Positions 1 to 6,695 of a stretch of DNA of 10,851 nt are shown here, one piece after another (the first letter of the stretch is position 1; every line of letters begins with the position of its first letter). Position numbers and translations under genes: made by a program. Origin of the DNA: B21-G16 sp003644825 [NCBI: Candidatus Zhuqueibacterota bacterium] (GTDB lineage: Bacteria; SM23-31; B21-G16); assembly GCA_003644825.1 (NCBI GenBank), contig QNDJ01000024.1:1-10851 (forward strand), read 5' to 3'. The notes beneath the pieces are model-generated. The model did not search any database and had not been told where the DNA came from. It was given only the letters and a program-made list of their open reading frames with translations.

Positions 1-2
1 CA

Positions 3-1079
3 ATAGATATATTATTAAAAAATCCTGTATGTCCGGATACCCTGTGGAAGAAAACTCCAGAAAAGTTCACAGTAGGTGTTGAAGCAGTATTTCCGAAAGA
101 CAAAATAAGTGTGGATGAAGTTAAAATGGAACTTTTTTATACATCATCCAGGACGGTAATTTGCACATATTATTTAGAGGATAAGGGTATTTCAGGCGAC
201 CTTATTCCAAAAGATGGAAGATATTCAACTGAAGTTAATTCAGAGGAGTTTAATAACTTTGTCGGGTCGATGTTTTTTCATTTTACTGCAACAGATATTG
301 ACTCTACAGTATTTAGTTCACCTCTTGACTATCCTTTGACAATTGTAGATGGTGAGAAAAATCTTCCGCCTTCAATCAGGAACATCAACTTGCCTGATTC
401 TATAAATATTGAAGAAAATCCTGAATTAATTGTAGAAATTGAAGTATCAGACCCTCAGGGGAATGATGATATTAAGGTTGCAACGTGTATGATATATTTT
501 CCTCTTTCACCTGTAGCTGATAAGATATTTCATTTGAATGACGAAGGCATAAATGGAGATAAATTAAAAGGTGATGGTATTTTTACCTGTAGAATTAAGA
601 CCAATGAAATATCTTTTTATGGAGAAGGTGTTTATACTTTTTTATTCAAAGTAGAGGACAGTTCAGGAAACAAAAGCCCTTTTGTATGGAAAAATGTTTA
701 TTTTTATTCTGAATCTGGAAACTTTCCACCTTCTGTAACTATTGTTTCTGTTCCAGATAGTATTAAGGCAAAAAATGATACTATCCTGTTTGAAGTAAAA
801 GTATCAGACCCGAATGGTTTATCTGATATTGCTAAAGTTTATTTTAATTCCTATAAACCGGATGGTTCTCCGTCTTCAGCTAATCCTGTTTATATGCTTG
901 ACGATGGAGGAAAAACTCCGGGATTTAATTCAGGTGATAAAAAAGAAAAAGATGGAATCTATTCAAAATTGATAATTATTACACCGGAAGTAAGTAAAGG
1001 AAATTACAGATTTGAATTTTTCGCTGTTGATAATGAAGGGCTTATAAGCCCTGAAAAAAAGCATATAATTGTTGTTTAT
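3..1079 (+). repeat. Three tandem ~360-base coding repeats (Ig-like modules)
   Basis: Modules begin at about bases 3, 360 and 720, a regular period close to 360 bases. Modules 2 and 3 align readily in protein (PPS, LPDSI/VPDSI, EVSDP/KVSDP, GDGIF/KDGIY). Module 1 shares the LEDKGISGD and KDGRYST segment but is more diverged. The DNA itself is not near-identical, so this is an old duplication and not a recombination-active repeat. Confidence 0.65.
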
Positions 1080-1082
1080 TGA
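3..1082 (+). CDS. Surface/secreted protein with Ig-like repeats, C-terminal part (5' end outside window)
   Basis: The reading frame is open from base 3 to the TGA at 1080-1082, giving 359 visible residues. A GTG at 111 could be read as a start, but the same frame continues upstream with repeat-like sequence and the GTG has no ribosome site, so the gene almost surely begins before the window. The visible part is three consecutive modules of about 120 residues (bases 3-359, 360-719, 720-1079), each predicted to be a beta-sandwich. Shared landmarks are N-x-PPS at the start of modules 2 and 3, V-S-DP-x-G in the first strand, L-x-D-x-G followed by GD and then DG-x-[YF] in the middle, and F-x-[AV]-x-D near the end. 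The acidic L-x-D-x-G...GDG-x-Y pattern is common in Ig-like and 'choice-of-anchor' repeats of bacterial surface proteins; metal binding there is only a guess. The protein ends after the last module with no sorting tail. It lies 15 bases before the propeller gene, probably in the same operon. Exact function unknown. Confidence 0.8.
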   Translation: MDILLKNPVCPDTLWKKTPEKFTVGVEAVFPKDKISVDEVKMELFYTSSRTVICTYYLEDKGISGDLIPKDGRYSTEVNSEEFNNFVGSMFFHFTATDIDSTVFSSPLDYPLTIVDGEKNLPPSIRNINLPDSINIEENPELIVEIEVSDPQGNDDIKVATCMIYFPLSPVADKIFHLNDEGINGDKLKGDGIFTCRIKTNEISFYGEGVYTFLFKVEDSSGNKSPFVWKNVYFYSESGNFPPSVTIVSVPDSIKAKNDTILFEVKVSDPNGLSDIAKVYFNSYKPDGSPSSANPVYMLDDGGKTPGFNSGDKKEKDGIYSKLIIITPEVSKGNYRFEFFAVDNEGLISPEKKHIIVVY

Positions 1083-1097
1083 GCAATTAATTTAAAA

Positions 1098-2561
1098 ATG
1101 AGATATAAGTTTATTATAGTAATAATTATTAATATATTTTTTTCAACAGGATTGAATGCTCAGTTTAAGAAATTTATTGCCTATGAATTTGAACATAAGT
1201 TCAATAAACTTTTAAGTAATAGTATTACAGATATACTTATTGTTAATGATGAAGTCTGGTTTGGAACAGGAAAAGGATTGAGCGTAACAAAAGATAACGG
1301 TAAAAGCTTTATAACTTTTTACAGTAAACAGGGGATAGGTAAGGGCAGTGTATCTGCTCTGGCAGTAGATAACGGAATAATATGGGTTGCTACTGGTTTT
1401 GATACAACAACATCCCAGGGTGTTTTACCGGCAGGAAGTGGTTTAAGCTATTCGACAGATGACGGGCTAACCTGGAATAAAATACCACAGCCCGTTGATC
1501 TAGAGGATGAAAACCCTGGATACAAACCAACTACAACCAACGTTACAAACCTTACTTATGATATAGCTTTTGATGATTCATCGGTATGGATTGTCAGTTA
1601 TGGTGGCGGGCTAAGAAAATCAACAGATTATGGGGAGTCCTGGAAGGTTGTAACGCCGGATAACAATTCCTTTGACCCATTAACCTATCTCAACCACAGG
1701 GCTTTTTCGGTAGTATCTGCTGAAAATGGTTTGTGGGTTGGAACTGCCGGTGGAATAAATAAATCTACTGACGGCGGTATTACCTGGATTAACTATAATG
1801 CACAGAATGGAAGTGGAATATCAGGCAATTTTATTGTTGCTCTTGCTGAACAGAAGTTGAACGATAAATCAATAATATGGGCTGCATCCTGGAAAGCAGC
1901 GGGAGAAGAAGAGTTTTATGCAGTAAGTAAAACTGAAAATGGTGGACTTACCTGGGAAACCGCACTCCATGGTGAACAGGTACATAATTTCTTTTTCAAT
2001 GGAAAAGATGTATACGTTCTTTCTGATAATGGATTATGGAAATCCAGTGATTTCGGTAAAACATGGGGGCTATTTCCTCAAATAATTGACGAAATAACTG
2101 GGGAAAAAGTATACACACAAAAATATTATTCCGGTGGATTCGGGAACGGAATATTGTGGATAGGAACAGATGACGGACTTGCTCAATCTTTTGATTATGG
2201 ATATTCGTGGAAAATATTCCGGGCTTTTGAAGAACCGGAAATAAAGAATAAATTTTATACCTATGCGTATCCGAATCCCTTTTCACCTCTCAGGCATAAC
2301 AGAATTAATAATGAAGGGCATATCAGAATACAGTATAATACTATAAATGATACAGAAGTAAGTATTTATATTTATGATTTCTCTATGAAACCTGTCAGGA
2401 CTGTTGTAGAAAACAAGTTCAGAGCAGGCGGTTTCAGTTATTCTGAAGTATGGAACGGCAAAGATGATTATGGGAGAAAAGTGGCTAACGGGGTATACTT
2501 TTATAAACTGGTTAAAAAAGGTGAGAAACCCCTTTATGGGAAAATTGTGATTATTGATTAA
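1098..2561 (+). CDS. Secreted Asp-box (BNR-type) beta-propeller protein with C-terminal FlgD-like/sorting-type domain
   Basis: This 487-residue protein starts with a Sec signal peptide (MRYK, hydrophobic residues 5-16, likely cut after LNA at 21). Seven Asp-box motifs (S-x-D-x-G-x-x-W) follow at about residues 64-71, 119-126, 175-182, 223-230, 279-286, 316-323 and 364-371. The first ends in Phe in place of Trp, and the fifth is degenerate (E-N-G-G-L-T-W). Blade-strand patterns such as VWFGT, LWVGT and LWIGT precede most boxes. Spacing of 37-56 residues fits one seven-bladed propeller. The C-terminus has the YPNPF box at 391-395 and an Ig-like FlgD-type domain (about 408-487) with the typical W-x-G-x-D and VANGVYFYKL motifs. 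Such tails resemble type IX secretion sorting domains. It probably binds or processes something at the cell surface; no catalytic site can be assigned. The ATG at 1098 has only an A-rich leader and no clear Shine-Dalgarno site. It sits between the Ig-repeat gene and two PorV/PorQ-family genes. Confidence 0.85.
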   Translation: MRYKFIIVIIINIFFSTGLNAQFKKFIAYEFEHKFNKLLSNSITDILIVNDEVWFGTGKGLSVTKDNGKSFITFYSKQGIGKGSVSALAVDNGIIWVATGFDTTTSQGVLPAGSGLSYSTDDGLTWNKIPQPVDLEDENPGYKPTTTNVTNLTYDIAFDDSSVWIVSYGGGLRKSTDYGESWKVVTPDNNSFDPLTYLNHRAFSVVSAENGLWVGTAGGINKSTDGGITWINYNAQNGSGISGNFIVALAEQKLNDKSIIWAASWKAAGEEEFYAVSKTENGGLTWETALHGEQVHNFFFNGKDVYVLSDNGLWKSSDFGKTWGLFPQIIDEITGEKVYTQKYYSGGFGNGILWIGTDDGLAQSFDYGYSWKIFRAFEEPEIKNKFYTYAYPNPFSPLRHNRINNEGHIRIQYNTINDTEVSIYIYDFSMKPVRTVVENKFRAGGFSYSEVWNGKDDYGRKVANGVYFYKLVKKGEKPLYGKIVIID

Positions 2562-2563
2562 GG
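2560..2563 (+). promoter_or_regulatory. Ribosome-binding site overlapping the preceding stop codon
   Basis: AAGG shares its first two bases with the TAA stop of the propeller gene (2559-2561) and lies six bases before the ATG at 2570. This supports that start and suggests translational coupling of the two genes in one transcript. Confidence 0.5.
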
Positions 2564-2569
2564 TCAGCA

Positions 2570-3490
2570 ATGTTTTGTAGAACAATAATAACAATTGTTA
2601 TAATTACAGGATGTTTGCATCCATCTTTTGCTCAGGAAGATGGCGGATATGCTGGTGCATTTTTAAGAATGGGACTGGGAGCAAGAGCAAAATCTATGGG
2701 TGATGCTTTTGTGCCGGTTGCAGATGATATATTTGCAATATTTTATAATCCTGCTGGTCTGCCTTTTCTTAGATATAATTCATTTTCTTTATCTTACAGA
2801 TTTCTCTCCCTTGACAGAAAATTCAGTTTTATCGGGTATGCTGGAAGAATAGGACCCTCCGGAGGAATATCAATCGGGTGGATTAATGCCGGTGTTAAAA
2901 ATATAGATGAAAGGGATTTTACTGGGGTCATTACTGGGAAAATTGATAATTCAGAAAATGGGTTTTATTTTTCTTTTGCTAATAGAATATACAAAAACTT
3001 TTCTGTTGGCATAAGTGGAAAAATTTTATACAACAAGCTTTATTCATTAACTGCTAAAGGGTTTGGATTGGACTTTGGGATATTATACAGTGGATTGAAA
3101 AATTTTTCATTTGGACTCCAGATTAAGGATGTCCATTCAAGATATACCTGGAATTCAGAAAGTATTTATGAAAGAGGAACAATCTCTACTGACAGGTTTC
3201 CTGCAGAGTTCAAATTTGGTGCATCTTATTTATATCTACCTGAAAATCTGCTCCTGTCTGTGGAATTCGATAAAAATGAAAAAACTGACTGGAAATTAAA
3301 ATTTGGTGGAGAAAAAAAGTTTTTTGATTTTCTGTTCATTCGTTCAGGCTATAATTCGAGTGGAATTACCTTTGGATTAGGTTTGAAAATCAGGTATTCA
3401 GGTAAGATTTCTTTCATAAATTATTCATTTTGCAAGGATAATTCTGATATTAATTTTTCTAATGTATTCTCTTTTGTTGTTGTTTTTTAG
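2570..3490 (+). CDS. PorV/PorQ-family outer-membrane beta-barrel protein (first paralogue)
   Basis: This 306-residue protein begins with an N-terminal signal sequence (MFCR plus hydrophobic 6-15), probably cut near SFA-Q at 21-22. The family signature is clear: FLRMGLGAR at 31-39, S-M-G-D-A at 42-46 and YNPAGL at 59-64, followed by alternating aromatic/hydrophobic beta-strands to a C-terminal FVVVF, as expected of an outer-membrane barrel ending in Phe. PorV-family proteins are FadL-like barrels; in type IX secretion they carry cargo from the translocon to the attachment complex, while many relatives in other phyla have unknown roles. Length is a little below that of characterised PorV. It is eight bases after the propeller gene and 34 bases before a second member of the family, so a role in exporting or anchoring the upstream proteins is plausible but inferred. 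Oddity: ITGC at residues 12-15 matches a lipobox, so lipoprotein processing cannot be fully excluded. Confidence 0.82.
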   Translation: MFCRTIITIVIITGCLHPSFAQEDGGYAGAFLRMGLGARAKSMGDAFVPVADDIFAIFYNPAGLPFLRYNSFSLSYRFLSLDRKFSFIGYAGRIGPSGGISIGWINAGVKNIDERDFTGVITGKIDNSENGFYFSFANRIYKNFSVGISGKILYNKLYSLTAKGFGLDFGILYSGLKNFSFGLQIKDVHSRYTWNSESIYERGTISTDRFPAEFKFGASYLYLPENLLLSVEFDKNEKTDWKLKFGGEKKFFDFLFIRSGYNSSGITFGLGLKIRYSGKISFINYSFCKDNSDINFSNVFSFVVVF

Positions 3491-3524
3491 AAAAGGGTTA
3501 AAAGAATTTTAATTTGAGGAAAAA

Positions 3525-4439
3525 ATGTCATTAAATAGAGTAATAAAGTTATTTTTTGTTATTTTTCTTTATTCTTTAATTCCATTGTTTGCTTATGGCG
3601 GAGAAACAACTGGATTGACTTTTCTTAGAATAGGTGTGGGTAGCAGAGAATCTTCCCTTGGTGGTGCAGTTACTTCTTTGACAAGAGGACCATCAGCAAT
3701 ATACTGGAACCCTGCAGGTTTGTATTTTTCCCGGAAAAGAGAGTTTACTTTTTCTTATACCAGCTGGCTAATTGATATTAAGACCCATTCCATTGGTTAC
3801 AGTTTCAAAAATAAAATCGGGGTTTTTGGATTAAGTTTTTATTCTTCAGGAATTAAAGGAATTCAGATAAGAACAATCCCGGGAATTGAGCCCGAGGGTG
3901 AAACAAGTTCGCATAATATTATGGCAGGTTGTTCTTATGCAAGGGTTTTGAAAAATCATTTAATATTTGGCGCTACTTTAAAACTGCTCTATGAGAAAAT
4001 TTATATCGATAGTGCCTCTGGTTTTGGAGCAGATTTCGGTATTCAATATGTTCCATCAAAAGAAGGAATCCTTATAGGCGCTACCATACAGAATATTGGA
4101 AGAATGGGAAAATTCAGGTCTGAAAAAAGTAAAATGCCTGCAAAAATCAAATTGGGTATAGGTTATAAAAAAACCTTTTTAAATAAAAAATTATCAGTGC
4201 TTATTGACCAGGATTATGAATTTAATTTTGACTATAAAGATTATTTTTTATCTGGAATAGAAACAGGTTTTAAAGATATTATTGTTTTAAGGGTAGGATA
4301 TATTTTCAAACATTCGACAAGAAATTTTTCTGTAGGTACGGGTTTTAAGTGGAAAAATTATATTTTTGATTATGCAATGATTCCTTTTTCTAATGGGTTA
4401 GGCGATACACACCAGTTTACTTTTAACCTGATTTTTTGA
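3525..4439 (+). CDS. PorV/PorQ-family outer-membrane beta-barrel protein (second paralogue)
   Basis: This 304-residue protein has a signal peptide (MSLNRVIK, hydrophobic 9-23, probable cut near AYG-G at 25-26). It shares the family signature with the preceding gene: FLRIGVGSR at 33-41, S-L-G-G-A at 44-48 and WNPAGL at 61-66, then a run of beta-strands, the mid-protein GFGADFGIQY matching GFGLDFGILY in the neighbour, and a C-terminal segment with YA-x-x-P, LGDTHQF and a terminal Phe. These ends are typical of PorV/PorQ-type barrels (FadL-like fold, outer membrane). The start is supported by GAGGA at 3516-3520, four bases before the ATG. It is the last gene of the plus-strand row. The two paralogues are well diverged, which suggests distinct roles and not a recent duplication. 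Assignment as PorV versus PorQ cannot be made from sequence reading alone. Confidence 0.85.
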   Translation: MSLNRVIKLFFVIFLYSLIPLFAYGGETTGLTFLRIGVGSRESSLGGAVTSLTRGPSAIYWNPAGLYFSRKREFTFSYTSWLIDIKTHSIGYSFKNKIGVFGLSFYSSGIKGIQIRTIPGIEPEGETSSHNIMAGCSYARVLKNHLIFGATLKLLYEKIYIDSASGFGADFGIQYVPSKEGILIGATIQNIGRMGKFRSEKSKMPAKIKLGIGYKKTFLNKKLSVLIDQDYEFNFDYKDYFLSGIETGFKDIIVLRVGYIFKHSTRNFSVGTGFKWKNYIFDYAMIPFSNGLGDTHQFTFNLIF

Positions 4440-4577
4440 ATCCACCTTCAGTTATGAGAAAGTTATATATTTCAAACTATTGAAATTTGGCAATCAAAGT
4501 ATCCTGCTTGAATTGAAGTGTAGAACATCAAGATCATTCAGCAGTTATCTTAATTCCCTGTTTCTTGTTAATTAGCT
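4440..4577. other. Convergent intergenic gap, no gene seen
   Basis: These 138 bases lie between the stop of the second PorV-like gene and the stop of the GWxTD gene on the other strand. I see no convincing open frame or RNA gene. A small perfect inverted repeat (ATTTCAA, loop ACTA, TTGAAAT at 4469-4486) is present, but it is AT-rich and lacks a T-run, so it is at best a weak terminator. Confidence 0.5.
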
Positions 4578-6521
4578 CTATTCTTTTATTTCAAACTTGC
4601 CTTTTCTTATCTTTTTTTGCATAGAGATGATATCAGTTACTTCGACGAGGAAATCATATTTTCCTGGATTCAGATTGGATACATCAAAAGTAATTTTTTC
4701 CTTTGCAGTCCTTGATGGTGAATCAAAACGATGAACTATTGATACTATTTCTTTCTTTTTCCCGCGCCTGAACAGTCTGCTGATTATCCCCCTCTTTTTT
4801 ACCACTTCATACTGGAATTTAATAGTATAATGGGTTCTGTTGTCCCTGCCGTATAAAAGGTGATATATTTCAATGTAAACCTGTAGTTTATCACCCTTCC
4901 ATATATGGCTGGTTGGTAATACAGGAAAGGGGAAACGGGACATATCCGCTCCAACAGGTAGATTAATCCCAACTACTAAATCACTCACCTCAAGGGTTTC
5001 TGGAGCGGGAGAGAGAGGAACAGTATTTTTTAGTGAAATCTTTCCAATCCCGATGATGGAATCTGCAGAAGTTCTATCAAATGCTTCGGCAGATAACATA
5101 TAATTAAGGGTGCTGTCTGTATGGGGTATTATAAAAATAGATGTATTATCATTCTTTTTTTCTGGTATATCCACAATCCTGTTAATTTCATTCCAGTTTT
5201 TATCTCTAATTATAAGGGTATGTTTCAGGTTATAGTCGGTTATATCTTTTTTTTCTATTACATTTTTTAAGTTTCTTTTAGTTAATCCCCGAGGATACGA
5301 AAAAGCCATTACTGCAAGTTCAGGTTTATTTTCATCATCAATAAAGCGAACCTGATGACAGGTCAGTTCTATCGGTAGAGCAATTTCTTCTACTTTTTCA
5401 GGTGGAATAAGCTTCCGAGCCGGGTAATTAACATCTTCCATACGAAAGCGTTCCCTGAAACTGCGTAATGTATGATAGTTTGGTGGGTGTGCATGAATAA
5501 GGTTTTCCTTCCAGGTTGATTCGAGTTCAAGATACCGTCGTTCAAAATAACTGTCGAAGGATACAAGCTCACTATAATACATAAGTTGTAATAAACTTCC
5601 TGGCAAAATACCTATTGAATATATATCCCCCATTGAATATTCTTGTTTTCTAAGTTGAATTAAACTTGTTTTACGATATGCTCTATCCGGGATAAAATCG
5701 TCTACTCCATTTACCAGACCAAATGGACGACCTGCAGGACTACCAAACATATATATAATAGGTTCTTCAGGTGATAAATATGAATAAATCCATACCTCAT
5801 AGTCAGACAGCCAGTTATATAAATTAATATTTTTTTTCACCTGCAGTGTGCTAATTCTGATATTTGGGATTGCATCCAATACTTCGCCTATCCAGAACTG
5901 CAATTCGGAATCATTTAATCCGAAGGTTCCTGTCTTTTTTCTATCCGGTTCGCCATATTTTACATAAATCATTCCTCTATCATCAGTGCCATAAGCAGTT
6001 CTTTTATTCCTATTAAAGTTTTTTCTGGCATAAGTAATCCGTTCCCAGTGGGTAATAAGTCTCTCATTTAATACCGTCGTTGGAGTTGGGTCTTTTTCAA
6101 TCCAGAAACCTCGTATTTTTGAGCATATTGTTGTGTCATTATCTTTAAGTGCTTTGAACCAGTATTTAGATTGCTCTTTTCTCATTATTGGTGTTATTCT
6201 TTCAATCTCTTTTTTTATATTTTTTCTGTATTCATTGATACTGTTCCTGGAAAACCCCCAGTAGTACATCTGACAGGCAGTTTCATAATATCTTTTCAGT
6301 TTTTTCTCTGTAACAAGTTCAATAAATGCTATTCCCATCCTCGGGTCGGTCTTTCCCAGTCTGGAAAGTGTTTCCTTACCCATAAGCCATATATCAATAG
6401 CTCTTTGCCAGTTTCCTCTATTTTTCTCTTTAATACCTTCAGTGTAAAAATCTGTCTTTATCTGGAATTGAAGAGTATTAAAAGATAAATGAGACAAAAT
6501 AAAAATATATAATAATATCAT
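4578..6521 (-). CDS. GWxTD domain-containing protein
   Basis: This 647-residue protein has a short hydrophobic N-terminus (residues 1-18), probably a signal sequence, though it has no positive charge before the hydrophobic stretch. A helical, TPR-like section follows (about 25-130), consistent with 'GNWQRAIDIWLMG'. The GWxTD domain (about 135-350) shows the hallmark order: WIEKDPTPTT at 140-149, NERLITHWERITYARKNF at 152-169, the core motif, then DRGMIYVKYGEPD at 181-193. The core reads AYGTD (176-180), so Gly and Trp of GWxTD are replaced by Ala and Tyr while Thr-Asp is kept. Residues about 505-647 look like a beta-rich domain ending in an NPGKYDFLVEVTD-type strand. The family is found in FCB and candidate-phylum bacteria and its function is unknown. 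ATG at 6519-6521 is preceded by AGGG with a six-base spacer; no ATG, GTG or TTG lies between it and the upstream in-frame stop at 6570-6572. It is convergent with the PorV pair and divergent from nadE. Confidence 0.85.
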   Translation of the reverse strand: MILLYIFILSHLSFNTLQFQIKTDFYTEGIKEKNRGNWQRAIDIWLMGKETLSRLGKTDPRMGIAFIELVTEKKLKRYYETACQMYYWGFSRNSINEYRKNIKKEIERITPIMRKEQSKYWFKALKDNDTTICSKIRGFWIEKDPTPTTVLNERLITHWERITYARKNFNRNKRTAYGTDDRGMIYVKYGEPDRKKTGTFGLNDSELQFWIGEVLDAIPNIRISTLQVKKNINLYNWLSDYEVWIYSYLSPEEPIIYMFGSPAGRPFGLVNGVDDFIPDRAYRKTSLIQLRKQEYSMGDIYSIGILPGSLLQLMYYSELVSFDSYFERRYLELESTWKENLIHAHPPNYHTLRSFRERFRMEDVNYPARKLIPPEKVEEIALPIELTCHQVRFIDDENKPELAVMAFSYPRGLTKRNLKNVIEKKDITDYNLKHTLIIRDKNWNEINRIVDIPEKKNDNTSIFIIPHTDSTLNYMLSAEAFDRTSADSIIGIGKISLKNTVPLSPAPETLEVSDLVVGINLPVGADMSRFPFPVLPTSHIWKGDKLQVYIEIYHLLYGRDNRTHYTIKFQYEVVKKRGIISRLFRRGKKKEIVSIVHRFDSPSRTAKEKITFDVSNLNPGKYDFLVEVTDIISMQKKIRKGKFEIKE

Positions 6522-6568
6522 TTGAGACCCTGAAAAATAAATATCCTGTTTTTTTACTATCAGTTTAT

Positions 6569-6597
6569 ATTATATGTTCCTTGTTTAAAAATGATAA
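6569..6597 (-). promoter_or_regulatory. Candidate sigma70-like promoter for the GWxTD gene
   Basis: Read on the minus strand there is TTATCA (6592-6597), a 17-base spacer, and a perfect TATAAT (6569-6574). The expected transcript start near 6562 leaves about 40 bases of leader before the ATG at 6521. The region is AT-rich, so chance matches are likely; the exact -10 and spacing make it worth recording. Confidence 0.4.
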
Positions 6598-6632
6598 TTT
6601 TATAGATAATTAATGTAACTTGATAAAAATTA

Positions 6633-6661
6633 TTGAATCTTTTACTTGAATATTTTATATT
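6633..6661 (+). promoter_or_regulatory. Candidate sigma70-like promoter for nadE
   Basis: TTGAAT (6633-6638), a 17-base spacer and TATATT (6656-6661) fit a -35/-10 pair with a transcript start near 6668, upstream of the ATG at 6696. If real, the in-frame TTG at 6633 lies inside the promoter and cannot be the translation start. AT-rich context limits certainty. Confidence 0.38.
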
Positions 6662-6695
6662 TCGGTGGAATGATTTATTTATTTTATCTGAAGAT

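Noticed and set aside
111-113. GTG as the true start of the first gene
   Set aside because: The frame stays open to the window edge with in-register repeat sequence upstream, no ribosome site precedes the GTG, and a secreted protein would need a signal peptide, which is absent here.
1996-2594. Two minus-strand open frames (1996-2286 and 2283-2594)
   Set aside because: They lie opposite the propeller gene, have low-complexity composition and no ribosome site; shadows of the plus-strand gene.
3111-3299. Short plus-strand open frame inside the first PorV-like gene
   Set aside because: Out-of-frame overlap with a convincing barrel gene and no start signal of its own.
4469-4486. Inverted repeat ATTTCAA-ACTA-TTGAAAT as a terminator for the plus-strand operon
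   Set aside because: Seven pairs with a single G-C-type pair and no following T-run; too weak to call as a terminator.
6171-6488. Plus-strand open frame of 105 codons
   Set aside because: Fully antisense to the GWxTD gene, with a Phe/Ser-rich shadow composition and no family resemblance.
6633-6695. N-terminal extension of NadE from TTG 6633
   Set aside because: No ribosome site, overlaps a promoter candidate, and the added residues do not resemble a NadE N-terminus.
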